Source of the DNA: Irineochytrium annulatum
Taxonomy: Eukaryota > Chytridiomycota > Chytridiomycetes > Chytridiales > Chytridiaceae
Length of the DNA stretch: 21,838 nt
Assembly: GCA_027600665.1 (NCBI GenBank)
Contig: JADGJL010000418.1
Span: 1 to 21,838, forward strand
Direction: 5' to 3'
Part shown: positions 1-9,964 of the stretch, piece by piece
Layout of the letters: each line of letters opens with the position of its first letter
Numbering within the stretch: position 1 is the first letter of the stretch
The notes under the pieces: generated by a model
The model's input: only the letters and a program-made list of their open reading frames with translations
The model's database searches: none
What the model was told of the DNA's origin: nothing
Position numbers and translations under genes: made by a program

Positions 1-138
1 GTGTTTGTTTAATGGGGAGTTGTTTGGAACGCCCGGGGAGGCGGTAAAGCATTAGAAGTTGCGGCGTAAGTCTGATTTGGTGGCGATTGAAAAGATAGGC
101 ACGTAACTCTTCCGCGTCATCCAGGTTCATGGTGCTAA

Positions 139-512
139 ATGCTAATATTTATTGTAGGTCTCGGCTTTTACAATCGTATCCGCCTTATCAACCACATCCA
201 CCGCCGCACGCTCTCCTCGACTGCTGCCATGGCCGACTTGACCGCCCGGTTGGACGAGCACGGTCATGCGCTAAGGGACCCGCAGGCAAAGGCGCGGAGG
301 TGTGGAGCGACGCGAAGCTGCTGATGTCGACGGTCGAGGACGACCCGCTGTTGACGTGGATGGAGGATGATGGGGAGGAGGACGAGGTGCGGTATGGGGA
401 GGTGAAAACGTCGTCGGGGAGAATATGTTGCTGCCGGAGGGGCCTTGAGGGATCACGAAGAGGGATGGATGCTGTCAGTCCGTCGGTGACGAAGTATCTG
501 CCGCGGAGCTGA
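139..512 (+). pseudogene. Possible frame-disrupted gene remnant
   Basis: I do not recognise this. An ATG in a strong context (GCCATGG) at 229 opens a short frame reading MADLTARLDEHGHALRDPQ that stops at 324. The sequence upstream in the same frame, from 139, ends in RTLSSTAA, which resembles a mitochondrial presequence. From about 290 a different frame reads on to 512 with an acidic, protein-like composition (SDAKLLMSTVEDDPLLTWME). A single-base frame change near 290 would join the two. This could be a decayed gene, an assembly error or chance open frames in GC-rich DNA. I infer coding origin only from composition. Confidence 0.2.
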
Positions 513-2124
513 AGGGGCATGTTTGCATTATGAACAGTGCACATTTTGATAATTATATAAAACAGAGAGCACAAAAGATAAATAGCTTAATGTATGGAGT
601 GAGTAGCAAAAGCGGAGGGATCGGGGACTTTTCGACTGCGTCCATTCCGATTTTGGGGTAGCTTTTCTCTTCCTTTTCTCATCTTGCCTTCCCCGACCCC
701 TCCGAAAAACAAACGCCACCGGCCAGCACTTATGTGCACACGACGCCGACGCGTCGGATGGTTGTGGTTCGAAAAGACGCGAGGTTTTATGGATTCGCGT
801 ATGATTGATGGTAGCGCGTTAATGCATGTATTGTAGCGACATGTTGGAAAGAGATGAAATGGAACTCCGCAGCTTCTCCCACAAATAACGAAGAAAAAAT
901 TACCAAGCTTCATTTTGGTCCTGGCGGACCGGCAACGCGAAGGCAGCATTAAAGGTTCGTATCGCGTGTCGTGGCCTTCAAAGGCCGCTGAGTGTCGTCC
1001 TCGACAATCTGACTCGCAAATCGGACATATCGGACGCAACATTCATCAATCCAATGATCGCGCTCAACAACACTTTCAGCGCCGTCGCGCGACCTGGGCG
1101 TCCACCAAGTCACGGCCCATCGTCAGTCATCTGCGGCCCTGCGTTCCACCGGCTGATACTCGGCCTCCTGATCAGCAACTTGAAGAACCGCATTGGCCGA
1201 TCCTGCAGCTTCAGCTGACCAACTTCGCGTCGTCGACTGCATCGAAGTCTTCGGTCAAGAAAACGCGAACAGCGTGGATCAGAGAGCAGGACTTTGTCGA
1301 AGGTTTTAAATACCAGACCCGCCATTTTATGGTATCGAGTTTGTAAGCCAGGTCGGACAATATTAATGTGCTAGCCCTGGAGGACAAGGCTGTGATAACA
1401 TGGTGAATGGGCAAATTAAGTCTGTATTCGGTTTACAGACTGTGAAAAGGTAGAAACTAAACCATTATGAAGCGGCTAAAGCTATTTCGACGGTATCTAT
1501 TCGCTCTCATAACACTTCGCGGGAAACGCGTTAAGATTACCGTACAGAGAATTTAAACGCACGGAGTGAAATAAGGGCGAAGGGAACGCGTAGCTTCCCC
1601 ACGCCAAACACGCACTTGTCGTTATCCCCTAATTCCACCTCTGGTACCACCCCGCCTTTATTTGTTAGCGCACTTATCACTAAATAATAGATGTGATGTA
1701 TACAAGTAGCGGCCGTCGCCACGTTGCGGCTATCACACACAGAAATGGGCATGCCACATCGCCTTCTTATGACAGAATACCAGTGATCCGCATCCTGCAT
1801 TTCTCCTACCGCCTTTCCATCCACGCACCTCTGTCAAAGCCCTCTGTCGCCTGGTCGTCCTTGCTAGACGCGCAGTCGGTGTAGATGCGCTGTCCGATAG
1901 CCCGTGAACCATTTGCTCGGTACAGCTGGGAGAAACGCGTTATTGAAGCTACGTTGCGAATACCGCCGCAACAACGAACGATCTTCCATGGCCCTCGGGT
2001 TCATTGAAGACTGGCCCCAGGATCGTTGGAGCCCGCAGGGCGGGGATCGCCGTGGAGGTTCGGTGCAGCGTCGGGAGTGGTCGCGTTGTCAATTCACGTT
2101 TTCTTCACCTCTTGCCACATCACC
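513..2124. other. Long stretch without a convincing gene; upstream of NLE1/RSA4
   Basis: No open frame here has both a good start and a recognisable protein. One stop-free frame on the plus strand at about 952-1218 contains the protein-like string DISDATFINPMIALNNTFSA but has no clear start or family. A perfect 12-bp palindrome, CCGACGCGTCGG, lies at 746-757. ACGCGT hexamers occur at 749, 1526, 1586 and 1935, the last three within 415 bp of each other. The final few hundred bases presumably hold the promoter and 5' UTR of the Notchless gene. Confidence 0.6.
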
Positions 2125-3976
2125 ATGCCGGCCGACGTAAAGAACCTTCGGCCGCTCTACACGCCCTACGTGAAGCCCGCGAAGGAGGCCGCAGAGAAGG
2201 CCGCCGCGAAGGCCGCGGCCCTGGTGGTCCCGGACGGCGCCACCGTCATCGCGCAGTTCAGGAGCGCGGACGACACCGAGGATGCCACGGGGCCGTCGAT
2301 CAACCTGCCGGCGGGGACTACGCAGGAGCAGCTGCGGATGCTGATCAACCAGTTGCTGAGCAATGTGAGCCTCTACTCGGGCCGTAGATAGAGGAGAAGT
2401 GTGCTGATTTGATCGTTTCCACAGGAGGACCCGATGCCGTACTCCTTCTTCGTGGACGAGACCGAGATTGTCGACAGCATTCACGCCGACATCATCGTCG
2501 GCAAGGGCGTCTCGACCGAGCGCGTGCTGACGATCGTGTACCAGCCGCAAGCCGTGTTCAAAGTCAAGAGCGTGACGCGGTGCACGGCCAGCCTCAACGG
2601 GCATACGGAGCCCGTGATTGCGGTGTGCTTTAGTCCGGATGGGAGGAAGCTGGCGACGGGGTCTGGTATGACTAGTGGATTGGCATAATGTAGGAGGAGT
2701 GCTAAAGGTGATGTGTAGGCGACACGACGGTCCGGCTTTGGGACCTCAACACGCAAACGCCGGAATTCACGCTAAAGGGGCACACGAACTGGGTGCAGCA
2801 GGTCGCGTGGTCTCCCAACTGCAAGGTGCTGGCATCGGCAGGAATGGACAAGACGGTTTGTCTGTGATTTTGAGACCCGAAGACTGACGTTGAACGCTAC
2901 AGATACGGTTATGGGATGCAAAGACCGGGAAAGCGCTGGGGGACGGTTTGAAGGGCCACACGCAGCCGGTGACATCGATATCGTGGGAACCTTATCATCG
3001 GTACGATTGCTTTCCAATACACATGGACCGCATTCTAACTTGGATTCACAAGGAATAAGAACTGCAACAAATTCGCCACAGCCTCCAAAGACTGCACGGT
3101 CAAGATCTGGGACGCCGTCAACCGCCGCTGCATCATGACCCTTAGCCAGCACACCCTTCCCGTCATGTGCGTCAAATGGGGCGGCGAGGGCCTCCTTTAC
3201 ACGGCCTCACGCGATAAGACGATCCGGGTATGGGAGGCCGAAACGGGCAAGCTCGTCCGCGTGCTGGAGGGACACGCGCATTGGGTGAATCATTTGGCGT
3301 TAAGCACGGACTTCGTGCTGAGAACCGGGCCGTATGATCATACGGGGAAGAAGTGGGAGAACGAGGACGAGGCGATGGAGGCTGCGAGAGTGAGGTGGGA
3401 GGAGGTTAAAGGGAGCGGACCGGAGAGACTGGCGAGTTGCTCGGATGATTTCACTATATTTTTGTGGGAGCCGTCGGTGTCGAAAAAGTCTCTGTGTAGG
3501 ATGACAGGTAAGCACGTCGGGGTTTGCTTGTGCCGCGTTTGCTAACTTTTCCCATGTTAGGCCATCAACAACCCGTAAATCACCTCTCGTTCTCCCCCAA
3601 CGGTCGCATGCTGGCCAGCGCGAGCTTCGACAAGTCCGTCAAGCTATGGGATGGGACCACAGGGAAATTTATCGACACGCTGCGAGGTCATGTCGGCGCG
3701 GTGTATCACGCCACGTTCTCGTCGGACTCGCGACAGGTGCTCTCAGGGTCAAAAGACTCGATGCTGAAGTGCTGGGATCTGAAGACGCGGAAGGTGAAAG
3801 TGGATCTTCCGGGGCATCAGGACGAGGTGTTTGCGGTGGACTGGTCGCCGGCGGGGGACTGCGTGGCGAGCGGGGGGAAGGATAAGGTCGTTAAACTGTG
3901 AGTTCCCTTTCTACTTCTTTGGTAGGTTGCTTCTTTGCTCACCCTTTTATTTTCCTCGCACAGTTGGAGAAATTGA
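2125..3976 (+). CDS. RSA4: Notchless/Rsa4 WD40 ribosome-assembly factor
   Basis: Nucleolar/nuclear 60S maturation factor (human NLE1, yeast Rsa4). In the known family its N-terminal ubiquitin-like domain is gripped by the MIDAS domain of the AAA-ATPase Rea1/Midasin. I assemble seven exons: 2125-2364, 2425-2665, 2719-2855, 2903-3000, 3053-3507, 3561-3897 and 3964-3976, giving 506 aa, close to human (485) and yeast (515). All six introns are GT-AG, 47-66 nt. The UBL covers roughly residues 38-135 and includes PYSFFV and TERVLTIVYQPQAVFKVK; E112 probably matches the MIDAS-coordinating Glu of Rsa4. Eight WD40 blades follow, each with GH near the start and WD or W at the end (for example DTTVRLWDL, DKTIRVWEA). 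The last exon codes only the second half of a Leu codon plus Trp-Arg-Asn-stop, completing blade eight. The start follows CACC. Confidence 0.97.
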
Positions 3977-4182
3977 TGCTTCATCGGCTTTCTCACTTGC
4001 TGATTTTCTTTTTCCACGGGATATAATTGTCCAAAACGACTGTTAATTTATTATCAATGATAACTTGTTGATTTTTGCAAGACAGGCTGCCGTAGCTCCC
4101 TAGCAGGTGATGCTGCGCTGGGGACCCTCGAAATTGATTTCCGCCGAAGGTGCAGGAACCTCCAGCAGCGCACCCCTCCTCA

Positions 4183-6626
4183 ATGGCGTCCGTCGACGGC
4201 CACGATGGCCCCGGAGTCCCGCTCCCTCCTCAGCTGCATGCGCCGGCCTCTGATGGCGGGGCGTCCGACGAGGCGGATCTTCACAGCCGGCCCCAGCACG
4301 GCCACCACTTCAGCGCCTCCCCAACCTCCCACCGATCCTCCAACAAGGGCAAGGCGCCAATGTTCTCATCCGCGGCCACGCGGGCCTCATCCTCCTCCTC
4401 GTCCCTGCCCGGAGCTGGCACCACACCCCCCCGTCCCGCGTCCGCCCTTTCCACCTCGTCAGCATCGTCCAACGCCTCCGTCGCCGTCAGCGTCTCCACC
4501 TCCGTTCAATCGTATGGCGGGAACACGGCCGCCGGTGGAACGGGTGGCCTCGTGGGCCACGTCCCATCGTCGACCGCCGCCTCCGCCACTTCGTCCTCCT
4601 CGCACCCATCCTCGCCTTCCCTAACGCCCTCGCTCGCGCTCCCGCCACAGCCGACGTCCCTGCCGCAGCAGCAGCAGCACCAGCAGCAGCAGCAACCGGG
4701 CCAGCAGATTTTGTCGCAACAGCAGCAGCAGCAGAACGTGTCCTCCAGAGCGTTCTTGCCCTTCCACTTGGACTCGCGCTTCCGTCGCTCATTCCTCAGC
4801 GTCGGATCCGGCGCCGGCTCGGGAAGCGGCACGGGGGTCGGAGGATACTCCTCCACGACGCCGTACGGCGCCGGTATGTCCCACGCATCGTCGACGACGT
4901 CTTCCTCCGCGTTCGCCGGCTTCGCGTTCGACGACGACCGTAGCGACGCGGCCACGATTGGGACGTCGGTGGCTGGGAACGATCCTTGGGATGACTTTAT
5001 GGACGGCGAGGAGGAGGAGGAGCTTGGTGGGCCGTCCGGGTTCGAAGCCGTGAAGCGGTGGACGCTGCGCGTGAACTCGGCAGGTGGTGGCGGGGCGACG
5101 GTTGGTAGCGCCGGCGCTTCAGCGACGGCCGTCGCGTCATCCTCGTCTTCGGCTGGCCGTGTGCTGCTGCCGTTGCCGGAGGATGAGATAAACGTCGAGC
5201 GGCCGACGCGCAGCCCGTCCCCTCCCGCGGCCATCGACCCGGACGTGCTGGCGTCGCTGGTGTCGACGCTGGAGGACGGGGAGGCCGAGATGGTGATGGA
5301 GTTTGTGAGCGCGTTCGATGGAGCTATCGGCGCGGACGCGGTGTATGAGCGGATTAGGGACGTGCAGGGGATGAGGGAGGGCGGCGGCGGAGGTGGCGTG
5401 ACTGGTGGTGGCGGAGTTGCTGTTGGACATAACGAGTGGCAGTGGGAGGACGTGGAGAGCCGGGGTACGGGTCGGGCGAGTGAGGATGTCGGGAGCGGGA
5501 TTTCGGGGATAATATCAGAGTCGGTGGAGGTTGGGGTCGGGCCTGGCCCGGCGGGAATCATATCGTTGGAGTCTAGTGTCGGCGCGAATGAGGATGCGGC
5601 GACCGCGCTCGCTGGATCGGGACGTCGACTCGCGGCGCCGAAACCGACGCGCGGGAACCACCTCCGCGTCATGTCGGATGAGAACGACACATGGCGGCAG
5701 GATACGGAGGTTGGAGAGGACTCGGCCGAGGGGAGTGAGTGGATCGTCCTCGACGAGGGTGAAGAGCCCCATGCCGCGTCCGCGACCTCACCGTCGACCG
5801 CCGGCGGGTTCCCTGGACCCATTCGGCAGCCGACCCTACGGTCGCTGCCGAAACGTGCGCTCGTCAGTATTCTCCTCCACTCCGGGAATGTGAACCTGCT
5901 CAAGACGTGTCGGCGGCTGTCGAGGGTACCTATACCGGAGGTCGGGTCGCACCTGGCTCGGATGGTGGTGAGCTTGTGCCCTGCGTCCATCCTCAACGAT
6001 GAGGCCGTGCTGCTGCCGCGGTGCGCGAGAGCCGCCTGCTTGAACAGGAGCGCAATGACGCTGCCGAGTTTGGCAGTGCTGTTGGGCTCGAGCTTCACGC
6101 CGACGGCGGACACGCTTGGAGCAGTGGTGGAGATCGCCGCGAGGGGCAGGAGATGGAACACGGTCAAGGGTGCGCTGAGCTTGGCGAAGACAGTTGCGGG
6201 AGGGCTGGGGGTTGGAGGATTCGTAAGGATGGCTATGCTCAAGGGAGATTTGGACGCGCAGAGGATGCGGAGGCACTTCGTGCCGAGGGACGAGGATACG
6301 GAGGGCAGCGCGGAAACGAAGGGTGTTGTCGGAGGCTTGCATTTGTCGCTTGCTGCGAATTTGATTGCGAATCATGGGGAATGGTTGGATGTTGAGTTCT
6401 TCAAGGACCTAGTCGAGGAGGAAGGAGTGGATTTTCCGGAGGAGGTGGTGCGTATGCTAGCTCTCACACTCTTTGAATAACCTTAACTCCAATCTTGCAG
6501 ATCTCGCACGCGGCGGCGTCCTACGGCTTAACGCCGCAAGTTGTGGACTATCTGAGGGGACGCCTGGATGAGTTGGATATGACAGCGTCTATTAATGCAA
6601 GATTTGCAAAGATGGGGTTGGCATGA
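4183..6626 (+). CDS. Unrecognised low-complexity protein with polyQ tract
   Basis: I do not recognise this gene. Exon 1 is 4183-6447, intron 6448-6500 (GTGCGT...TTGCAG, 53 nt), exon 2 is 6501-6626, giving 796 aa. The frame is open upstream to a GTG at 4150, but 4183 is the first ATG. Residues 1-200 are Ser/Ala/Pro-rich with a polyQ tract at 162-184. Residues 200-545 mix Gly/Ser/Val-rich linkers with short acidic islands (NDPWDDFMDGEEEEE, EWQWEDVES), which look like short linear motifs. From about residue 547 (PTLRSLPKRALVSILLHSG) to the end the composition becomes normal and helix-forming, about 250 residues of alternating Leu/Ala/Val-rich segments, suggesting a helical-repeat or bundle domain. 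No signal peptide or membrane segment is evident. The spliced second exon continues the helical region smoothly, which supports the intron. A scaffold or regulatory role is only a guess. Confidence 0.8.
4666..4734 (+). repeat. CAG-rich polyglutamine tract
   Basis: Mostly CAG codons coding residues 162-184 of the orphan protein: a run of Gln broken by His, then Pro-Gly, then Ile-Leu-Ser, ending in six Gln. Nearly all glutamines use CAG, so the tract could vary in length by slippage. Confidence 0.95.
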
Positions 6627-7083
6627 CAGCAGAATGTCCCTGGTTGCTGGAAGTTTCCGTTTTGATCGTTGTAAGGCATGCTATCCTCTCCGTCTTGTAC
6701 AGTTTCAGTCAGTTGATACGAGCAACACCATGCTTTTTGTACTTCCCCATCCCCTGTATTTCGAAGCATAGCTTTCTGTGCTGCTCCTTCTTTGAAGACA
6801 ATATGTTACTTGTGAACGAGCTTTCGATTTACGTGCAATCCTTTGCGAGCAGGTTCGCTAGGTAGCTGTCAAACGCATCGGAGTTCACTCGATTATCTTT
6901 CCTTCGACACCTTCCTCAAATCGACCTGAGAATCAACTGCCAAATAATCATGTTCTCCGATCACCTCACCCTGATCTCCGCACTGATCAATGATGCCCGC
7001 CAAAGCCTGCCGACATCTTCATAAGACCACGCCGTCGCAATCTCTTCCAACCCGCATACGACCTGTGCTTCAAGCCTTCCGCC
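6627..7083. other. Intergenic: 3' end of orphan gene and promoter of secreted-protein gene
   Basis: There is no supported gene in these 457 bp. The first part is T-rich, as expected of a 3' UTR. The last 150 bases, CT-rich and leading to CTTCCGCCATGC, look like a fungal 5' leader. I see no clear TATA box or polyadenylation hexamer. Confidence 0.6.
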
Positions 7084-8433
7084 ATGCGCCCCGCCCTCAT
7101 CGTCGCCTTCTCGCTCCTCGCCACGGCATACGCCATCCCCTTCCCTCAAGCCGACTCACCGGCCGCTTCGGCCACGACGAACGCCGCTGCCCTTGCCACG
7201 CCCATCGCCGACACGCCTATCCTAACGCCCGACACCTCGACGAACGCCACAGCGCCGGCTGAGGCCTCAAACAACGCCACCGCCGCCGCTGCCCCCGAGC
7301 CACCCGAGCCTTCCTTCTCAGACGCCGTTGGCGGCTCCCCTTCCACCTCCGCTCCTCAAGGCGCTGCCGTGGGACCCGCCGGAGCGCCTGCCCCGGAGGC
7401 CAGCCCGGACGCGCTTGACTCGGCGTCTGGCCCGATGGACGACGACGAGGCCGCGCAGTCGCCCGAGGAGGCCGAAGGAGAGGGCGGATCTGCGCAGGAG
7501 CGCGACGACGACCGGGAGGGCAGGCCCACGCGTGAGCATGACGCCGGAGATAGGGAGGATGCGGTCAGGGCGTTCCCGTACGATGAGGCCATGGGTGCCA
7601 TGCCCAGCTCCGAGGTGGCTGACCAGGAGTCTCCCGATGCGGATCAGTCATCTTACCCGACCCAGGACGAGGAGGAAGCGCGCTCCGCGAGTGATGAGGA
7701 TAAGGAGCAGGCAAGCCCGGCCGAGTACGACGCGTCGGCGGCGGCGGTACCGGATGATGACGAGGACGAGGTCGCTACCGTTCCGACGCAAGTCACGAAG
7801 ATACCTCCGCGTGTAGTGAAGAAGATACCGCCACCCATCATCAAGAAGCTGCCACCCCCGATCAAGAAAATCCCGCCCCCTTTGGTCAAAAAGCTGCCTG
7901 TGCGTCCGCTCAGTCAAGTTGGACGCGGAGGCTTCGCGCACGGACCTGGCGTGCATACACTTGGAGATCACGGCGGCTACCACGTCGCGCCCACACCCCA
8001 ACCCATTACGCCCGTCATCCACCCCGTCGCCGGTCACCACGGCCACGCCATCGGCTTCAACGACGGCTTCCATGGCGAGGGCCACCACGAGCACCATGGA
8101 AGCCACCATCACTCGCGCCACCACCACAACCGCCACTTCCGCTACCACCGCAACCTCCGCTACCGCTCCCGCCGCCGCATGCTCCTCCGTCACCGCCTCT
8201 CTCGCTTCAACCTATCCGGCAAGCAGGTCCGCTACGGCTCCACTTTCTATCACAAGAAGGGCCTTCTGGCTGGGGAGGGATATGGCGCCCAGGCTGTGCC
8301 GGGCGACGTCACGTACAAGCAGAGCTACTACGGGGGCGTGAAGGGTCGGATCATAAGGACCGGGAGCGACAAGACGGCGTTCAAGAGGGACTCTAGGAGG
8401 AGGTACAGGAAGATGAGGGTGCATCACGGTTGA
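7084..8433 (+). CDS. Secreted charge-polarised, His-rich protein
   Basis: I do not recognise a family. It is a single exon of 449 aa. Residues 1-17 (MRPALIVAFSLLATAYA) form a classic signal peptide with likely cleavage before IPFPQ, so the protein should enter the secretory pathway. The mature chain falls into blocks. Residues 20-110 are Ala/Pro/Thr-rich with N-glycosylation sequons (NAT at 54 and 64). Residues 115-231 are strongly acidic (many DDE and EE clusters). Residues 239-276 are a Lys-Pro repeat of the type KKIPPPII. Residues 285-350 are His/Gly-rich with dense HH clusters. Residues 350-375 are Arg-rich. The end is Tyr/Gly/Lys/Arg-rich. There is no GPI-type hydrophobic tail or membrane segment. 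The design suggests a wall or matrix polymer, metal-binding or self-associating, but that is inference. Confidence 0.8.
   Translation: MRPALIVAFSLLATAYAIPFPQADSPAASATTNAAALATPIADTPILTPDTSTNATAPAEASNNATAAAAPEPPEPSFSDAVGGSPSTSAPQGAAVGPAGAPAPEASPDALDSASGPMDDDEAAQSPEEAEGEGGSAQERDDDREGRPTREHDAGDREDAVRAFPYDEAMGAMPSSEVADQESPDADQSSYPTQDEEEARSASDEDKEQASPAEYDASAAAVPDDDEDEVATVPTQVTKIPPRVVKKIPPPIIKKLPPPIKKIPPPLVKKLPVRPLSQVGRGGFAHGPGVHTLGDHGGYHVAPTPQPITPVIHPVAGHHGHAIGFNDGFHGEGHHEHHGSHHHSRHHHNRHFRYHRNLRYRSRRRMLLRHRLSRFNLSGKQVRYGSTFYHKKGLLAGEGYGAQAVPGDVTYKQSYYGGVKGRIIRTGSDKTAFKRDSRRRYRKMRVHHG
7798..7911 (+). repeat. Tandem Lys-Pro repeat (KKIPPPxx)
   Basis: Five degenerate units with a period of 7-8 residues code residues 239-276: KIPPRVVK, KIPPPIIK, KLPPPIK, KIPPPLVK and KLPVRPL. 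Each has Lys, Ile or Leu, then two or three Pro, then aliphatic residues, a pattern expected to favour a polyproline-II helix with a basic stripe. The units differ at third codon positions, so the repeat is not recent. Confidence 0.9.
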
Positions 8434-8822
8434 GATGGCTGGTGAGAGTCGCTACTGGACAACCCTTCTGAGATATGTCGGGTCCCTTATTTTTACAATA
8501 CTGTTCAGGCGGCCCCTTACCATTCTTTGGTCGTTGTCGTCTGTTGCGGATGGTTGCTCTCGCTGTATGAGGCATCACATTGTTATAATAGGAAGGAATT
8601 TTTTTCTGCATTACGACTCCAAATTGTAGCTGACGTTAATGAACACAAGTATGGCTGTGGCCCGACGCCGTACAGCTGCGCCAGAGCCGTTGGGTATGTC
8701 GCGAAAGGCGCGGTAGTTGGCAACAGCTGGGAAGGCAAGATTCAATAAAGGTTTTGCTTGTTCACTTTAGACAAAGCGAGATTTACTCACAAGGTGGAAA
8801 GAATCCCAACTGCAACCCCCTT
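8434..8822. other. Convergent 3' intergenic region
   Basis: This is the space between the stop of the plus-strand secreted protein and the stop of the minus-strand inositol monophosphatase. No gene is supported. A canonical AATAAA lies at 8744-8749 on the plus strand and is a good candidate polyadenylation signal for the secreted-protein transcript, which would give a 3' UTR of about 330 nt. Confidence 0.6.
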
Positions 8823-9964
8823 TTAATCCCTCCTGTAAAATATTGGTTGCAGATGTTTCCGCACCAACCCCATGACCCTTTTGCACTCGTCCTTCCCATC
8901 CGGCATCGCCCTCACGAACAAAAACTGTCTACACAACAAATCGAGCCCTTCCACTTCATCCCCGGCCCCCGCATCCTTTCGATGCTCTTCTTCCGGCGGG
9001 AAAAAATTCACCACCAGCCCACCAGCCTCCCTGACAATCGCAACGGCCGCCGCGACGTCCCAGCTATGCACGCCCGCCTCCCAATACACATCTAGCGCGC
9101 CCCTGGCCACGAGACACCCTTCCAACGCCGCTGACCCCAGACTCCTCACGCCCCGGACGTTCTCCTTTAGCACGCTGTGGAGGACGTCTAGCTTGTTCTC
9201 CATCTTCTCATCTCGGTCGTACCCGTACTCGGTCGCCACGAGCGCCGTCGTGAGATCCGGTAACGAGTTCGGGGGATGAAGCGGGAGGCGGCGGCCGTTG
9301 AGGTGGGCGCCGTGGCCCTGGAGGGCCGTATACAGCTCCGAGAGGATGGGGTTGTGGACGACGCCGAGGACGGGGACGCGGTCGCGGAGGAGGCCGATGG
9401 AGATGCAGACGAAGGGGAGACCGTGGACGAAGTTGGTTGTTCCTGGATGGTTACGGTATTCAGTAAGTGGGTTGTTCGATCTCAATTCACTTGGTCCGGT
9501 TATCCTGGGGCAGCCTCGGCCCTTCCGGTTAGCCCTGGCTACCATCGTCCACTATTCCGGCCGCGCACTGTCACGCGATCCCCGTCCATCCCAGCAACCA
9601 CCATGATCTCATCCTTCTCCATACACACCATCAACCGGATCAACGACCCACGTGTCCTCCCCCGTCAAGGCGCCATTCTCGCTCTCTTCCCCGATGAACT
9701 TGGTGTTCGGAAACTTTCCCAGCAGCTCCTTCTTAATCAAATCCTCAATGGCCTTGTCGGTCGCCGTCACGACGTCCGCCGCCGACGTCTTGAACACCTG
9801 GGATCCTTGGAGGGACCGATCCTGAAAGGCGGAGAGGAGAATCGGGCCGGCCTGTTTCGCGACTGCGGTTGGAGAAGCACGTAGTTAGACGTTCGGCGCG
9901 CGACGACGACGAAGGACGATGTACCGGCAACGGCGGCGTCGAAGTACCCCTGGAGATCAGTCAT
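8823..9964 (-). CDS. INM1: Inositol monophosphatase family enzyme
   Basis: Mg-dependent, lithium-sensitive-family phosphatase that hydrolyses myo-inositol monophosphates to inositol (EC 3.1.3.25) in the cytosol, feeding phosphatidylinositol synthesis. Exons read on the minus strand: 9964-9925, 9862-9629 and 9442-8823, giving 297 aa, normal for the family. Introns are 62 nt and an unusually long 186 nt. Metal-site motifs are intact: GEES (71-74), WVVDPVDGTTNF (85-96, with Asp88 and Asp91), and WDVAAA with Asp220. The second intron splits the Gly92 codon of the DPVDG motif, and removing it restores DGTTNFVHG exactly. I chose the ATG at 9964 because MTDLQGYFDAAVAVAKQAG aligns with the usual family start; an ATG at 10012 would add 16 residues. 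The VHG motif favours inositol monophosphatase over bisphosphate nucleotidase. Confidence 0.95.

Noticed and set aside
4150..4182. An upstream GTG start for the orphan gene
   Set aside because: Nuclear fungal genes rarely start at GTG, and an ATG follows 33 bases later, at 4183.
4506..6242. A 578-codon open frame on the minus strand opposite the orphan gene
   Set aside because: It mirrors a GC-rich, Ser/Ala/Gly-rich coding strand, where the antisense frame lacks stops by composition. Its own translation has runs such as poly-Cys opposite the CAG tract and no domain. The plus-strand model has a spliced, sensible C-terminus.
7648..8193. Minus-strand open frame rich in Val/Ala opposite the secreted-protein gene
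   Set aside because: It is the antisense of His (CAC) and Pro codons. It has no start context or domain and it overlaps a gene with a clear signal peptide.
9443..9545. Continuation of the inositol monophosphatase 3' exon upstream to an in-frame ATG at 9545, as a separate short gene
   Set aside because: Splicing 9629 to 9442 restores the exact family motif DPVDGTTNF, whereas the unspliced frame would lack the first metal-binding half.
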